From NCBI GenBank assembly GCA_021784535.1, contig JAJYHW010000074.1, forward strand, positions 1-27,250: a stretch of 27,250 nt of DNA. The letters run 5' to 3'. The position numbers and the translations under genes are program-made. Positions 20,569 to 27,250 of this stretch are shown here, piece by piece (positions within the stretch are counted from its first letter, which is position 1; each line of letters starts with the position of its first letter). The stretch is from a bacterium. Its GTDB lineage: Bacteria; Patescibacteriota; Microgenomatia; Levybacterales; UBA12049. Below the pieces are notes generated by a model. It was given only the letters and a program-made list of their open reading frames with translations, was not told the DNA's origin and ran no database searches.

Positions 20569-21222
20569 CTAAAAGCTCAATGTATGCCCGTATCTCTTCA
20601 GCCACGTGCGATGTTCGCGATAAAGCGGATACATCCTTCTTACCGTTTCCCAAAACGCTTTGGAATGATTAAGCTCTGTCAAATGCGCCAGCTCATGAGT
20701 CACCACATAGTCAATCACTTCAATCGGCGCCATCACCAGCTTCCAATTAAAATTCAGCGTTTTATTGCTTGAGCACGATCCCCAGCGGGTTTCTGCCGTA
20801 GTAATAGAAATTGAACGGAATGACAGCCCTGCAATCTTTGCATAATGATTAACTCTTGCAACAATAATTTTTCTTGCCTGCTGTTTGTACCAGCTTACAA
20901 GATACGTTTTGACGAATTTTTCATTCATACTTGCGACATACAATTTATCAGAAATTTCAACCAGATCTTTCTGTCCGGAGCGAAGCTGCAAAGGATACGT
21001 TTGCCCTAAATATAAATAGTGTCCTTTTGCAATCTTTTGCTCCTTTTGCGCCAGCATCCGCTGCTGTGCGGCCATGATCCATTCTTCTTTTTCTTTTAAA
21101 ATTTTTGAAACAAAAAACTTTGGGTACAGCAGGGGAATTGTCACTTTGACACTGGCGTCAGGCAATATCTGAATTCCCACGGATTTTCTCTTTGAAGAAC
21201 GTACGATTGTTACGCTTTGCAT
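20569..21222 (-). CDS. YgjP/DUF45-type metallopeptidase
   Basis: 217 residues from the ATG at 21222. An N-terminal beta domain (SVTIVRSSKRKSVGIQI) precedes the WLM/YgjP core: TRWGSCSSNKTLNFNWKLV, then YVVTHELAHLTELNHSKAFW, whose HExxH plus downstream His form the zinc site. Family members are cytosolic gluzincin-like peptidases of unknown role, frequently near restriction or ribosome genes. A leaderless-type extended TATAAT lies 12 bases upstream. An ATG at 21264 lies upstream of the box and is unlikely. It diverges from the sensor-GT20 gene. Confidence 0.88.
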   Translation of the reverse strand: MQSVTIVRSSKRKSVGIQILPDASVKVTIPLLYPKFFVSKILKEKEEWIMAAQQRMLAQKEQKIAKGHYLYLGQTYPLQLRSGQKDLVEISDKLYVASMNEKFVKTYLVSWYKQQARKIIVARVNHYAKIAGLSFRSISITTAETRWGSCSSNKTLNFNWKLVMAPIEVIDYVVTHELAHLTELNHSKAFWETVRRMYPLYREHRTWLKRYGHTLSF

Positions 21223-21234
21223 ACAAAACACTTT

Positions 21235-21240
21235 ATTATA
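21235..21240 (-). promoter_or_regulatory. Extended -10 box of the YgjP-type gene
   Basis: TGCTATAAT on the minus strand, 12 bases before the ATG at 21222. This gives a leader of about 5 bases. Confidence 0.6.
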
Positions 21241-21310
21241 GCATCTATGAAAATATGACTCCAATAAATATATACGAACTTTAAAAAATGACTTAGCCTT
21301 AATTATGTGC

Positions 21311-21316
21311 TATAAT
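21311..21316 (+). promoter_or_regulatory. Extended -10 box of the sensor-GT20 gene
   Basis: TGCTATAAT, 8 bases before the ATG at 21325. Confidence 0.7.
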
Positions 21317-21324
21317 AGGTATAC

Positions 21325-23565
21325 ATGAAACAACTTCTTGCAGCAGTTATCGCTGTGGTCGTAATAATAAGTCTCATAGCGATTTACTTCACCTGGACAC
21401 AAGTTAATTCTGAATCAAAAAGACTCACAGGCGATATTCAATATCGCTCCTACCTTGTTGATGAAAGTCTGAAAGAATCCGTAGAGCCAAATTTTATCAA
21501 CAAATCCAACGCATACCTGCAGACCGTTGTTGAAAATTTTGTTGACAAACAACGGCTTGCCGGTATCGCGATTGTTAACAACAATGGCAACTATGTTGCA
21601 TCTTCAACGACACTCGCGAAAGGTTTAAAATCTTCCAAAGAAACAAATCAGATTATCACGACGGCTATGGACGGAGACCAGGATAACGGCGGATTTGTTA
21701 CGGTAAATAGCAAAAGGTATTATATCTACGCTTCTCCTATACATGATAAAAAAAGCGTAGTTGGGGCTCTTATTGTTTTTCAGAACGCCGGTTATATCGA
21801 TACGCAACTCAACGGCATCTGGCAAAGTGATTTAACTAAGCTATTTATTCAATCATTCCTTCTGGCAATTGCAATACTTATTATCCTCCGGTGGATTATT
21901 TTTATTCCGATACGCAATCTTGTAGAATCACTGAAATACTCAAGTAATGGAAACAGGAAAAACAAACCGGGAAAAATGTTTAATAATCCATTCCTCGGAC
22001 CTCTTATCAAAGAAGTAGGCAATATGCAACAAAATCTTATCGAAGCGCGCATCGCAGCCAGCGAAGAAGCGAGACTGCGATTGAAAAAATTTGATTCTCC
22101 CTGGACAACGGAACGGCTGAAAGCTTTTGTTGCAGATATTCTAAAAGACAGAAAAATTTTTGTTATTTCCAATCGCGAACCATATATTCATACGAAAGAA
22201 GGCAATACTATAGATTATCATTTTCCGGCAAGCGGCATGGTAACAGCGATTGAACCGATTATGCAGGCAACAGGCGGTATGTGGATCGCTCATGGCAGCG
22301 GCAATGCTGACAAACTTGTTGTTGATGAAAATGATAAAATCGGCGTTCCTCCAAACGATCCGCTTTATACACTGAAACGCGTCTGGCTAACTAAAGAAGA
22401 AGTCAAAGGATTTTATGACGGTTTTTCAAACGAAGGTATCTGGCCGCTTTGCCATATCGCCCATACCCGTCCGATTTTTAAAAAGAATGATTGGATAGAA
22501 TATGTGAAGGTCAATGAAAAATTTGCAAAATCCATCTTAAAAGAAATCCGAAAAGAAACCAACCCTATCATACTCGTGCAGGATTTCCATTTTTCACTAT
22601 TACCCCGCCTCATCAAAGAAAAAAGACCGGACGCAACAATTGGCATGTTCTGGCATATTCCATGGCCAAATGCTGAAGCATTTAGCATCTGTCCGTGGAA
22701 AAAAGAAATACTTGATGGGATGCTAGGCGCTGACATTATCGGATTTCATACACAATTGCATTGTAATAATTTTATCAATACAGTCAGCCGCGAGCTGGAA
22801 GCATTGATTGATCTTGATCAATTTACTATTACAAAAAATAATCACAATACTTCAGTAAAGCCATTTCCGATCAGTATTGCTTTTTCAAATAAATCATCAG
22901 AAAAACTTACCGTACAGGAAGCTCGCAGTAAAGAGGCATTAAAGCAGCTGGGAGTTAAATCAGAATACGTAGGTATTGGCGTTGACAGATTAGACTATAC
23001 AAAAGGAATTCTTGAACGCTTACGCGCTATTGAAATTTTTTTAACGAAATATCCTACGTATATCGGTAAATTTACCTTTATTCAGATTTCAGCTCCGAGC
23101 CGGACTGATATCCCTGAATACAAGACATTTGCTGCAAAAACTGAAGCGGAAGTTAATCGAATCAATAATAAATTGAAAAGAAATGACTGGAAACCAATTC
23201 TTTTTTTACACAAACATCATAGTCATGAGGCAATTTATCCACTCTATCGCGCGGCAAACGTTTGCATGGTAACATCTCTTCATGATGGTATGAATCTGGT
23301 CGCCAAAGAATTTGTTGCAGCACGGGACGATGAAAAAGGAGTCCTCATACTGAGTCAATTTACCGGCGCTTCAAGAGAACTTCGTGACGCGTTGATTATC
23401 AATCCATATAATGGAGAACAGACAGCTGAAGCAATTCACACTGCTTTGACTATGAAAAAAACTGAACAATCGAAAAGAATGAAACGCATGCGGGATGTTC
23501 TCAAAAGCTACAATATTTACCGCTGGTCAGCAGAACTTTTAAAAACAATGGTTGAATTGGCTTAA
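21325..23565 (+). CDS. Membrane-anchored sensor fused to GT20 (trehalose-6-phosphate synthase-like)
   Basis: 746 residues. TM1 at about 4-23; an extracytoplasmic domain of about 150 residues (24-172) with a Cache-like look (IAIVNNNGNYVASS; YYIYASPIHDKKSVVGALIV); TM2 at about 173-194; a HAMP-like linker (PIRNLVESLKY) and coiled segment to 265; then a GT20 domain (275-746). GT20 motifs: FVISNREPY, PASGMVTAIEP, MFWHIPWPN, DIIGFHTQLHCNNF, GVDRLDYTKGI and HDGMNLVAKEFVA. GT20 transfers glucose from a nucleotide sugar, normally to glucose-6-phosphate; glucosylglycerol-phosphate synthase is an alternative. No OtsB-type phosphatase is adjacent. The sensor-like domain suggests synthesis gated by an external signal such as osmotic stress, which is inference. 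Confidence 0.88.
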   Translation: MKQLLAAVIAVVVIISLIAIYFTWTQVNSESKRLTGDIQYRSYLVDESLKESVEPNFINKSNAYLQTVVENFVDKQRLAGIAIVNNNGNYVASSTTLAKGLKSSKETNQIITTAMDGDQDNGGFVTVNSKRYYIYASPIHDKKSVVGALIVFQNAGYIDTQLNGIWQSDLTKLFIQSFLLAIAILIILRWIIFIPIRNLVESLKYSSNGNRKNKPGKMFNNPFLGPLIKEVGNMQQNLIEARIAASEEARLRLKKFDSPWTTERLKAFVADILKDRKIFVISNREPYIHTKEGNTIDYHFPASGMVTAIEPIMQATGGMWIAHGSGNADKLVVDENDKIGVPPNDPLYTLKRVWLTKEEVKGFYDGFSNEGIWPLCHIAHTRPIFKKNDWIEYVKVNEKFAKSILKEIRKETNPIILVQDFHFSLLPRLIKEKRPDATIGMFWHIPWPNAEAFSICPWKKEILDGMLGADIIGFHTQLHCNNFINTVSRELEALIDLDQFTITKNNHNTSVKPFPISIAFSNKSSEKLTVQEARSKEALKQLGVKSEYVGIGVDRLDYTKGILERLRAIEIFLTKYPTYIGKFTFIQISAPSRTDIPEYKTFAAKTEAEVNRINNKLKRNDWKPILFLHKHHSHEAIYPLYRAANVCMVTSLHDGMNLVAKEFVAARDDEKGVLILSQFTGASRELRDALIINPYNGEQTAEAIHTALTMKKTEQSKRMKRMRDVLKSYNIYRWSAELLKTMVELA

Positions 23566-23568
23566 TCA

Positions 23569-23585
23569 TCTATAACGCTTATAGA
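23569..23585. terminator. Possible hairpin between the GT20 and response-regulator genes
   Basis: TCTATAA, 3 bases, TTATAGA: a perfect 7-bp but AT-only stem just after the GT20 stop, with no clear U-run. It could end both convergent transcripts weakly. Confidence 0.35.
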
Positions 23586-23653
23586 AAATAATTTTCAAAT
23601 CTTCAGAAGGAAATTCTTCACAAAAAAAGAGCTCTCATTCTTAAATATCTTCG

Positions 23654-24082
23654 CTAATTCAGAACATATTTATTTACTTTGGATAGTAATTCATGCATTG
23701 CAAACGGTTTTGCGAGATAATCATCTGCGCCTGATTCTTTAACAATCTCAATAAGATCACAACTGGCAGAAATCATAATCACAGGGATCTCTTTAGTTTC
23801 TTCAATCGCCTTTAGCGAACGGCAAATGTCGCCTCCATTAGTACCTGACATGCAGATGTCAAGAAAAATGAGTTTTGGCTGAAGCGAAAGCAATTTTGGT
23901 ATAATATTTCCATCCGCGATTGTCTCAACCTGAAAATGATAGAATTCCAGCATGAGTTTCATTGCATCAAGAATAGCAGGATCATCATCCGCGATAACGA
24001 TCATTCCTTTTTTATCTTCGATATGCGTTTTGCTGGAAAAAACTGAACCGACTAATCTGCTATTTTTCATAAACAATATCAT
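23654..24082 (-). CDS. Single-domain response regulator receiver protein
   Basis: 142 residues. After a variable lead of about 26 residues comes a complete receiver domain: IVIADDDPAILDAM (acidic pocket D32-34), LIFLDICMSG (phospho-accepting Asp near 75), VIMISAS (Ser105) and DDYLAKPFA (Lys125). There is no output domain, so it likely acts as a phospho-relay or protein-protein regulator. It converges with the membrane sensor-GT20 gene, which has no kinase domain, so no direct pairing is claimed. The start is uncertain: the ATG at 24082 is 11 bases after TATAAT; MKNSRL at 24070 or MIVIADDD (at 24004) are alternatives. Confidence 0.9.
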   Translation of the reverse strand: MILFMKNSRLVGSVFSSKTHIEDKKGMIVIADDDPAILDAMKLMLEFYHFQVETIADGNIIPKLLSLQPKLIFLDICMSGTNGGDICRSLKAIEETKEIPVIMISASCDLIEIVKESGADDYLAKPFAMHELLSKVNKYVLN

Positions 24083-24093
24083 CCTAACGAATA

Positions 24094-24099
24094 ATTATA
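24094..24099 (-). promoter_or_regulatory. -10 box of the response-regulator gene
   Basis: TATAAT on the minus strand, 11 bases before the ATG at 24082. Confidence 0.5.
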
Positions 24100-24126
24100 A
24101 GAACTATGTAATAATCGTTGTGCACA

Positions 24127-25044
24127 TTAGACAACCTTTAAAGAAGTTTTTGACTTTTGGAAAAAATACGTAACCAATATGATAGTGACAAGCGGTGTAA
24201 TCCACTGCGGTATTTTAAAACCAAAACCGTCAGACAACATAACGCTTCCGAGGAAAAATACCGAATACATCGCGGCGTTATTGAGATATTTATACTGTTT
24301 AATCTTTTCAATACTTTCCATTGTTACTTTCCGCACAATCACAGCACCAATTCCGTTACCCAATAAAATAAGTGGCACTGATAAAGTAAATGCAAACGCG
24401 CCAAGAACGCTATCGATTGAAAAGATTGCATCAATTACTTCCAGATAAAATAATTTACTCAAATCTGAACGTACCTTTTCGCTCAAAAGATCCTTTTCGG
24501 CCTGTTCAGCATTCTCTTTAAAACCATGTGTTATAAAAAACGCGGTTGATCCTACAGCAGCGCCAAATGCAATAACGGGATGAATTTGTAACGCAAACCA
24601 GATGATACCAGCAAGAAGAACTGAAACGACAGCATAAAACCACACGCCTTGTGATTGCATAAACCGTTCACCCCAAAGGCCGAAATGTTTTGGTTCTAAA
24701 AAAAGCCAATGGAAAAATAAAAAAATGAGAAATGTGCCGCCTCCAACTAAAAGGATTGATGAAGAAGCCTCAACGGCATCACGCACGCGCGGATCTGCAC
24801 TGGAAGCCGCAGTTAATGCCCCTATTGGACCAAGTGCCGGGTTGATAATCCAGACAATAAGAAATGGTAGAAAGCCGCGGATAAGAAAAACTGCGATAAG
24901 CAACCCATAACGAAGAAACCAGCGCCTTGCGCGCATACTCATCGTCGCGAGTACCTGCGCATTAATAACAGCATTATCAAGACCGCCTACGATTTCAAAA
25001 AGTGTTAAACCTGCAGATCGAAGAATAAATGAAAAAACATCCAC
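24127..25044 (-). CDS. DUF475 (TerC-superfamily) membrane protein
   Basis: 305 residues with about eight or nine helices. Paired acidic motifs are characteristic: TLFEIVGGLDNAVINAQVL in the first repeat and FYLEVIDAIFSIDSVLGAFA in the second, where Glu/Asp in the membrane likely bind cations. TerC-like proteins are linked to tellurite and manganese handling; DUF475 members are uncharacterised. The start is GTG at 25044, set by TATAAT 7 bases upstream. It lies just after the DedA gene (16 bases between) on the same strand. A link with the metal transporter in the window is possible but not shown. Confidence 0.88.
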   Translation of the reverse strand: MDVFSFILRSAGLTLFEIVGGLDNAVINAQVLATMSMRARRWFLRYGLLIAVFLIRGFLPFLIVWIINPALGPIGALTAASSADPRVRDAVEASSSILLVGGGTFLIFLFFHWLFLEPKHFGLWGERFMQSQGVWFYAVVSVLLAGIIWFALQIHPVIAFGAAVGSTAFFITHGFKENAEQAEKDLLSEKVRSDLSKLFYLEVIDAIFSIDSVLGAFAFTLSVPLILLGNGIGAVIVRKVTMESIEKIKQYKYLNNAAMYSVFFLGSVMLSDGFGFKIPQWITPLVTIILVTYFFQKSKTSLKVV

Positions 25045-25051
25045 AATAAAT

Positions 25052-25057
25052 ATTATA
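25052..25057 (-). promoter_or_regulatory. -10 box of the DUF475 gene
   Basis: TATAAT on the minus strand, 7 bases before the GTG at 25044. It decides a GTG start. Confidence 0.6.
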
Positions 25058-25060
25058 TAC

Positions 25061-25681
25061 CTATTTCTTTTTTCTTATTTGTATTTTGTGATATAGATAA
25101 TAGAGGACAAGTAATACTACTGCGACAATTACAAATAACTGAAATTTGTTATATACCGGTGCAATCGCATCCCAATGAGCACCTAAATAATAGCCAATAT
25201 ATGCAAGCACAAATGACCAAAGCACTGATCCGAGAAATGTATAAATTGAGAATTTCCATACATTCATTTCTGCCAAACCGGCAGGGAGTGAAATAAACGT
25301 CCTAACCGCAGGCAATAATCTGCTAAAAAAAGTGATACTGCTTCCGTATTTTTTATACCAGCTAACCGCTCTTAAATATTCATCACTGGACAAAAGAATA
25401 AACTTGCCATACCGTTTAATAAAAGAAAGAATCACTCTTTCTTCAAGAAAATAACCGACAGCATAAGCAATAAGTGAACCGGTAAGATTGCCAAGTGCTC
25501 CTACCAAAACAACGATAGGCAACGAAAGCGCTCCTGTTTGAGCCAGATATCCTGCGAACGGCATAGTCACTTCAGAAGGGATAGGCAGCAATGCGCTTTC
25601 AAGTGTCATAAGAAGAAACACGCCGCCGTATCCGGCTGATTGAATAAGATGAATAATCATTATTGATAAACTGCCTATCAT
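25061..25681 (-). CDS. DedA-family membrane protein
   Basis: 206 residues from the ATG at 25681. Family signatures: LMTLESALLPIPSEVTMPFAG, the GxxxG-rich LVGALGNLTGSLIAYAVGY, FFSRLLPAVRTFISLPAGLAEM (the Arg-rich F/Y-x-R-x2-P-x-R motif) and three later hydrophobic segments. DedA proteins are likely phospholipid flippases or transporters (undecaprenyl phosphate recycling in some), needed for envelope integrity. The frame is open upstream to 25765, but TATACT at 25698-25703 makes that start unlikely. Leader length would be about 9 bases; an ATG eight codons further in is an alternative. Confidence 0.9.
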   Translation of the reverse strand: MIGSLSIMIIHLIQSAGYGGVFLLMTLESALLPIPSEVTMPFAGYLAQTGALSLPIVVLVGALGNLTGSLIAYAVGYFLEERVILSFIKRYGKFILLSSDEYLRAVSWYKKYGSSITFFSRLLPAVRTFISLPAGLAEMNVWKFSIYTFLGSVLWSFVLAYIGYYLGAHWDAIAPVYNKFQLFVIVAVVLLVLYYLYHKIQIRKKK

Positions 25682-25697
25682 AAGAAAGATATTCTCT

Positions 25698-25703
25698 AGT
25701 ATA
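25698..25703 (-). promoter_or_regulatory. -10 box of the DedA gene
   Basis: TATACT on the minus strand, 16 bases before the ATG at 25681. It supports the shorter start. Confidence 0.5.
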
Positions 25704-25788
25704 ACAAAAAAAATTAATTGATGATGTCGCAAATAAAACTTTTGTTCCCATTCTGCCTCTTGCAATTAAGAAGCCGATTCTTCAATAT

Positions 25789-25794
25789 TATAAT
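25789..25794 (+). promoter_or_regulatory. -10 box of the four-helix membrane protein gene
   Basis: TATAAT, 29 bases before the ATG, giving a leader of about 23 bases that carries a perfect Shine-Dalgarno. Confidence 0.55.
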
Positions 25795-25808
25795 TAGTAG
25801 TTAAGGAA

Positions 25809-25817
25809 AGGAGGTGA
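25809..25817 (+). promoter_or_regulatory. Perfect Shine-Dalgarno, the only strong one in the window
   Basis: AGGAGGTGA with 6 bases to the ATG at 25824. Nearly all other genes here lack any such site. Confidence 0.85.
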
Positions 25818-25823
25818 ACAATA

Positions 25824-26270
25824 ATGAGTACAAAAACGACAACAGACATCATGGAAACAATGGGAACATGGTTTGATAAAGCTCCGGCTTTACCAAAAAC
25901 ATGGCGAGAAAATCTGGTAAAAGCAATTCCTGTCCTTACGCTCATTTTCGGTATTTTAGGTATTATCCTTTCAATTTCAGGACTTGGCATTTTTACCGCG
26001 GCATCGCCTTTCGCATACTTTGGAGGAGCAACGCCTTTATATTATGGCAACGGATTTTTGACTATGCTCCTTTATCTTATCGGTTATGTCCTAATGCTGG
26101 CTGCGTATCCTGGAACCAAAGGCAGAAAAATAAAAGGCTGGAAATTATTATTCTGGAGTGAGGCAATATTTTTTGTCGGCGGATTAATTTCATTATCTAT
26201 TGTATCAGCAATTATCGGAGCCCTTATCGGATTCTATCTGTTATTCCAGATCAGATCCTATTACAAATAA
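25824..26270 (+). CDS. Four-helix small membrane protein, conserved-hypothetical CPR type
   Basis: 148 residues. A soluble N-terminal lead with APALPKTWRENLVKAIP (21-37) is followed by helices near 38-60, 78-95, 108-125 and 127-143, with FWSEAIFFVGGLISL in the third. A Leu/Pro-Lys stretch (LPK..RENLVK) before the first helix is a pattern I associate with small membrane proteins abundant in Parcubacteria-like genomes; that is memory, not a search. Function is unknown. It has a strong Shine-Dalgarno and is expected to be highly translated. It is followed by a good hairpin terminator. Confidence 0.75.
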   Translation: MSTKTTTDIMETMGTWFDKAPALPKTWRENLVKAIPVLTLIFGILGIILSISGLGIFTAASPFAYFGGATPLYYGNGFLTMLLYLIGYVLMLAAYPGTKGRKIKGWKLLFWSEAIFFVGGLISLSIVSAIIGALIGFYLLFQIRSYYK

Positions 26271-26285
26271 TAAGCTGACAGCAAT

Positions 26286-26318
26286 CAAACAACATATATC
26301 ATTGATATGTGTTGTTTG
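26286..26318. terminator. Hairpin terminator between convergent genes
   Basis: CAAACAACA (26286-26294) pairs with TGTTGTTTG (26310-26318), with additional partial pairing inside (ATAT/ATAT). It lies between the membrane-protein stop (26270) and the convergent methyltransferase stop (26324) and could serve both. Confidence 0.65.
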
Positions 26319-26323
26319 TTGTC

Positions 26324-27205
26324 CTAATTTTTGGACCAACGGGCAAAAATACCTGTAGAAAGAAGTCTACCTGCAGATTTTTCTTCAAGCGCCAATTCTC
26401 CCGCCTCTATATCACCACCCAAATCTGAAATATAATCTGAAAATACATTTTCAAGCATCAGAGAAGATGAAGAAATCGCATACGCATTAACCAGAATAAA
26501 CAATGGCTTGCTTGTCAGAACCAACCTGCAGAGCGCTAAAAGCTTGGGGAATGATTCATTAAAATCCCATGTCTCACCCTCCGGTCCATGACCATACACC
26601 GGAGGATCCATAATAATGCCGTCATACCGTACACCCCGTTTTACTTCTCTTTGGACGAACTTTATGGCATCATCCAAAATCCAACGAATAGATTTATCAT
26701 GTACATGAGATACTGCTTGATTTTCCCGAGCCCAGCCGATGGCAGGACGTGAAGCATCCACATGCGTAACAATAGCTCCTTCTGCAGCGCAGACTAAACT
26801 CGCAATCCCTGTATAACCGAATAAATTTAAAACTTTTACGTTTTGATTTGTACTATTGAATTTTGCGTTTTGAATTGTGAGTTTCTCTATCATCCACTCC
26901 CATTGCAAAATTTGCTCAGGAAAAATACCGGTATGCTTAAAAGGGGAGAGCTTTGCGTAAAAAGCGATATTTTTATACTTCAAAAGCCATTTTTCAGGCA
27001 CTTTTGTTTTTATTATCCACTTTTTTTTCTCAACATCAAACAAAGCATCAACTGCATGCCATTGCTGTTTATCCAATCGAGGTTTCCAAATAATTTGCGG
27101 GTCAGGACGGACAAGTTTGTACTTGCCAAAACGTTCCAGCCTCATACCATTGCCGGTATCAATGAGCTCATAATCTTCCCAGCCCTTTGTTGACAAAATC
27201 TTCAT
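26324..27205 (-). CDS. COG1092-type (RlmI/RlmK-like) SAM-dependent methyltransferase
   Basis: 293 residues. The C-terminal Rossmann methyltransferase has motif I LNLFGYTGIASLVCA (about 127-141), DASRPAIGWARENQ, an acidic pair near RWILDDAIKF and the DPPVYGHGPEG loop (about 200-210), where DPP(x)Y is typical of rRNA cytosine-5 methyltransferases of this family. The N-terminal 100 residues (WEDYELIDTGNGMRLERFG) form a small beta domain shorter than the PUA domain of E. coli RlmI. The probable substrate is 23S rRNA, but the position is unknown. A TATAAT 6 bases upstream makes it leaderless. Confidence 0.85.
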   Translation of the reverse strand: MKILSTKGWEDYELIDTGNGMRLERFGKYKLVRPDPQIIWKPRLDKQQWHAVDALFDVEKKKWIIKTKVPEKWLLKYKNIAFYAKLSPFKHTGIFPEQILQWEWMIEKLTIQNAKFNSTNQNVKVLNLFGYTGIASLVCAAEGAIVTHVDASRPAIGWARENQAVSHVHDKSIRWILDDAIKFVQREVKRGVRYDGIIMDPPVYGHGPEGETWDFNESFPKLLALCRLVLTSKPLFILVNAYAISSSSLMLENVFSDYISDLGGDIEAGELALEEKSAGRLLSTGIFARWSKN

Positions 27206-27211
27206 TTGTCA

Positions 27212-27217
27212 ATTATA
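27212..27217 (-). promoter_or_regulatory. -10 box of the methyltransferase gene
   Basis: TATAAT on the minus strand, 6 bases before the ATG at 27205. The last bases to 27250 hold nothing else recognisable. Confidence 0.7.
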
Positions 27218-27250
27218 CCAAATCCGAACTCTGTTAATTAGTTAAATACC

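Noticed and set aside
25766..25990. Minus-strand 74-codon frame overlapping the four-helix protein gene
   Set aside because: It overlaps the strong Shine-Dalgarno and start of the plus-strand gene and has no matching promoter.
1..27250. CRISPR array
   Set aside because: No regularly spaced direct repeats or cas genes are seen.
1..27250. Recoded TGA (genetic code 25, as in Gracilibacteria)
   Set aside because: Genes end cleanly at TGA (for example hemB and the zinc-ribbon gene) and no conserved domain is interrupted by in-frame TGA.

Overview
The window looks like chromosomal DNA of a low-GC, probably Patescibacteria/CPR (Parcubacteria-like) bacterium. That assignment is an inference. It rests on a DUF5674 gene, a small GIY-YIG protein, a short four-helix membrane protein of a type I associate with CPR genomes, very tight gene packing and mostly leaderless genes. 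TGA is used as stop. In about 17 genes a TATAAT-like -10 box, often preceded by TGn, ends 4 to 8 bases before the ATG or GTG, so the mRNA should begin at or next to the start codon. I used this rule to choose several starts. The one clear exception is the gene at 25824, which has a perfect Shine-Dalgarno.

Layout. 1-1775 (minus): edge-truncated RluB-type pseudouridine synthase, a 39-residue basic protein and a DUF347 membrane protein. 1804-9536: a compact haem block. hemE, hemQ and a fused hemC-hemD run on the minus strand; hemH1 diverges from hemCD. A YhbP-like FMN split-barrel gene overlaps an unrecognised 258-residue gene on the minus strand, and hemB plus a second ferrochelatase run on the plus strand. 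Together these encode 5-aminolevulinate to coproporphyrinogen III chemistry, ferrochelatase and coproheme decarboxylase. 5-Aminolevulinate synthesis and a recognisable coproporphyrinogen oxidase (CgoX) are absent here. Both divergent haem promoter regions carry a similar CRP/FNR-like palindrome. 9531-13115: DUF2156 protein, a monofunctional GT51 glycosyltransferase with an altered catalytic motif, two small genes and a DEAD-box helicase.

13175-16773: an AT-rich, all-minus accessory stretch (ANT-like nucleotidyltransferase, orphan, peptidase E-like, small membrane protein, DUF5674 pair). A recurring near-palindromic motif lies just after each transcription unit, like a cassette array. It ends at tRNA-Gln(UUG). 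Next to the tRNA a GIY-YIG gene is bracketed by a 25-bp direct repeat of the tRNA 5' end. This looks like a tiny mobile element that inserts into a tRNA gene and restores it.

16900-27250: VIT1-type metal transporter preceded by a six-codon leader ORF, HAD phosphatase/mutase, type II NADH dehydrogenase with a minimal zincin, riboflavin kinase domain, YgjP-type metallopeptidase, a membrane-anchored sensor-GT20 (trehalose-6-phosphate synthase-like) fusion, a single-domain response regulator, DUF475/TerC-like and DedA membrane proteins, the four-helix membrane protein and a COG1092-type methyltransferase. Haem synthesis, NDH-2 and the metal transporter suggest that this lineage keeps some respiratory or redox capacity, which is unusual for CPR.
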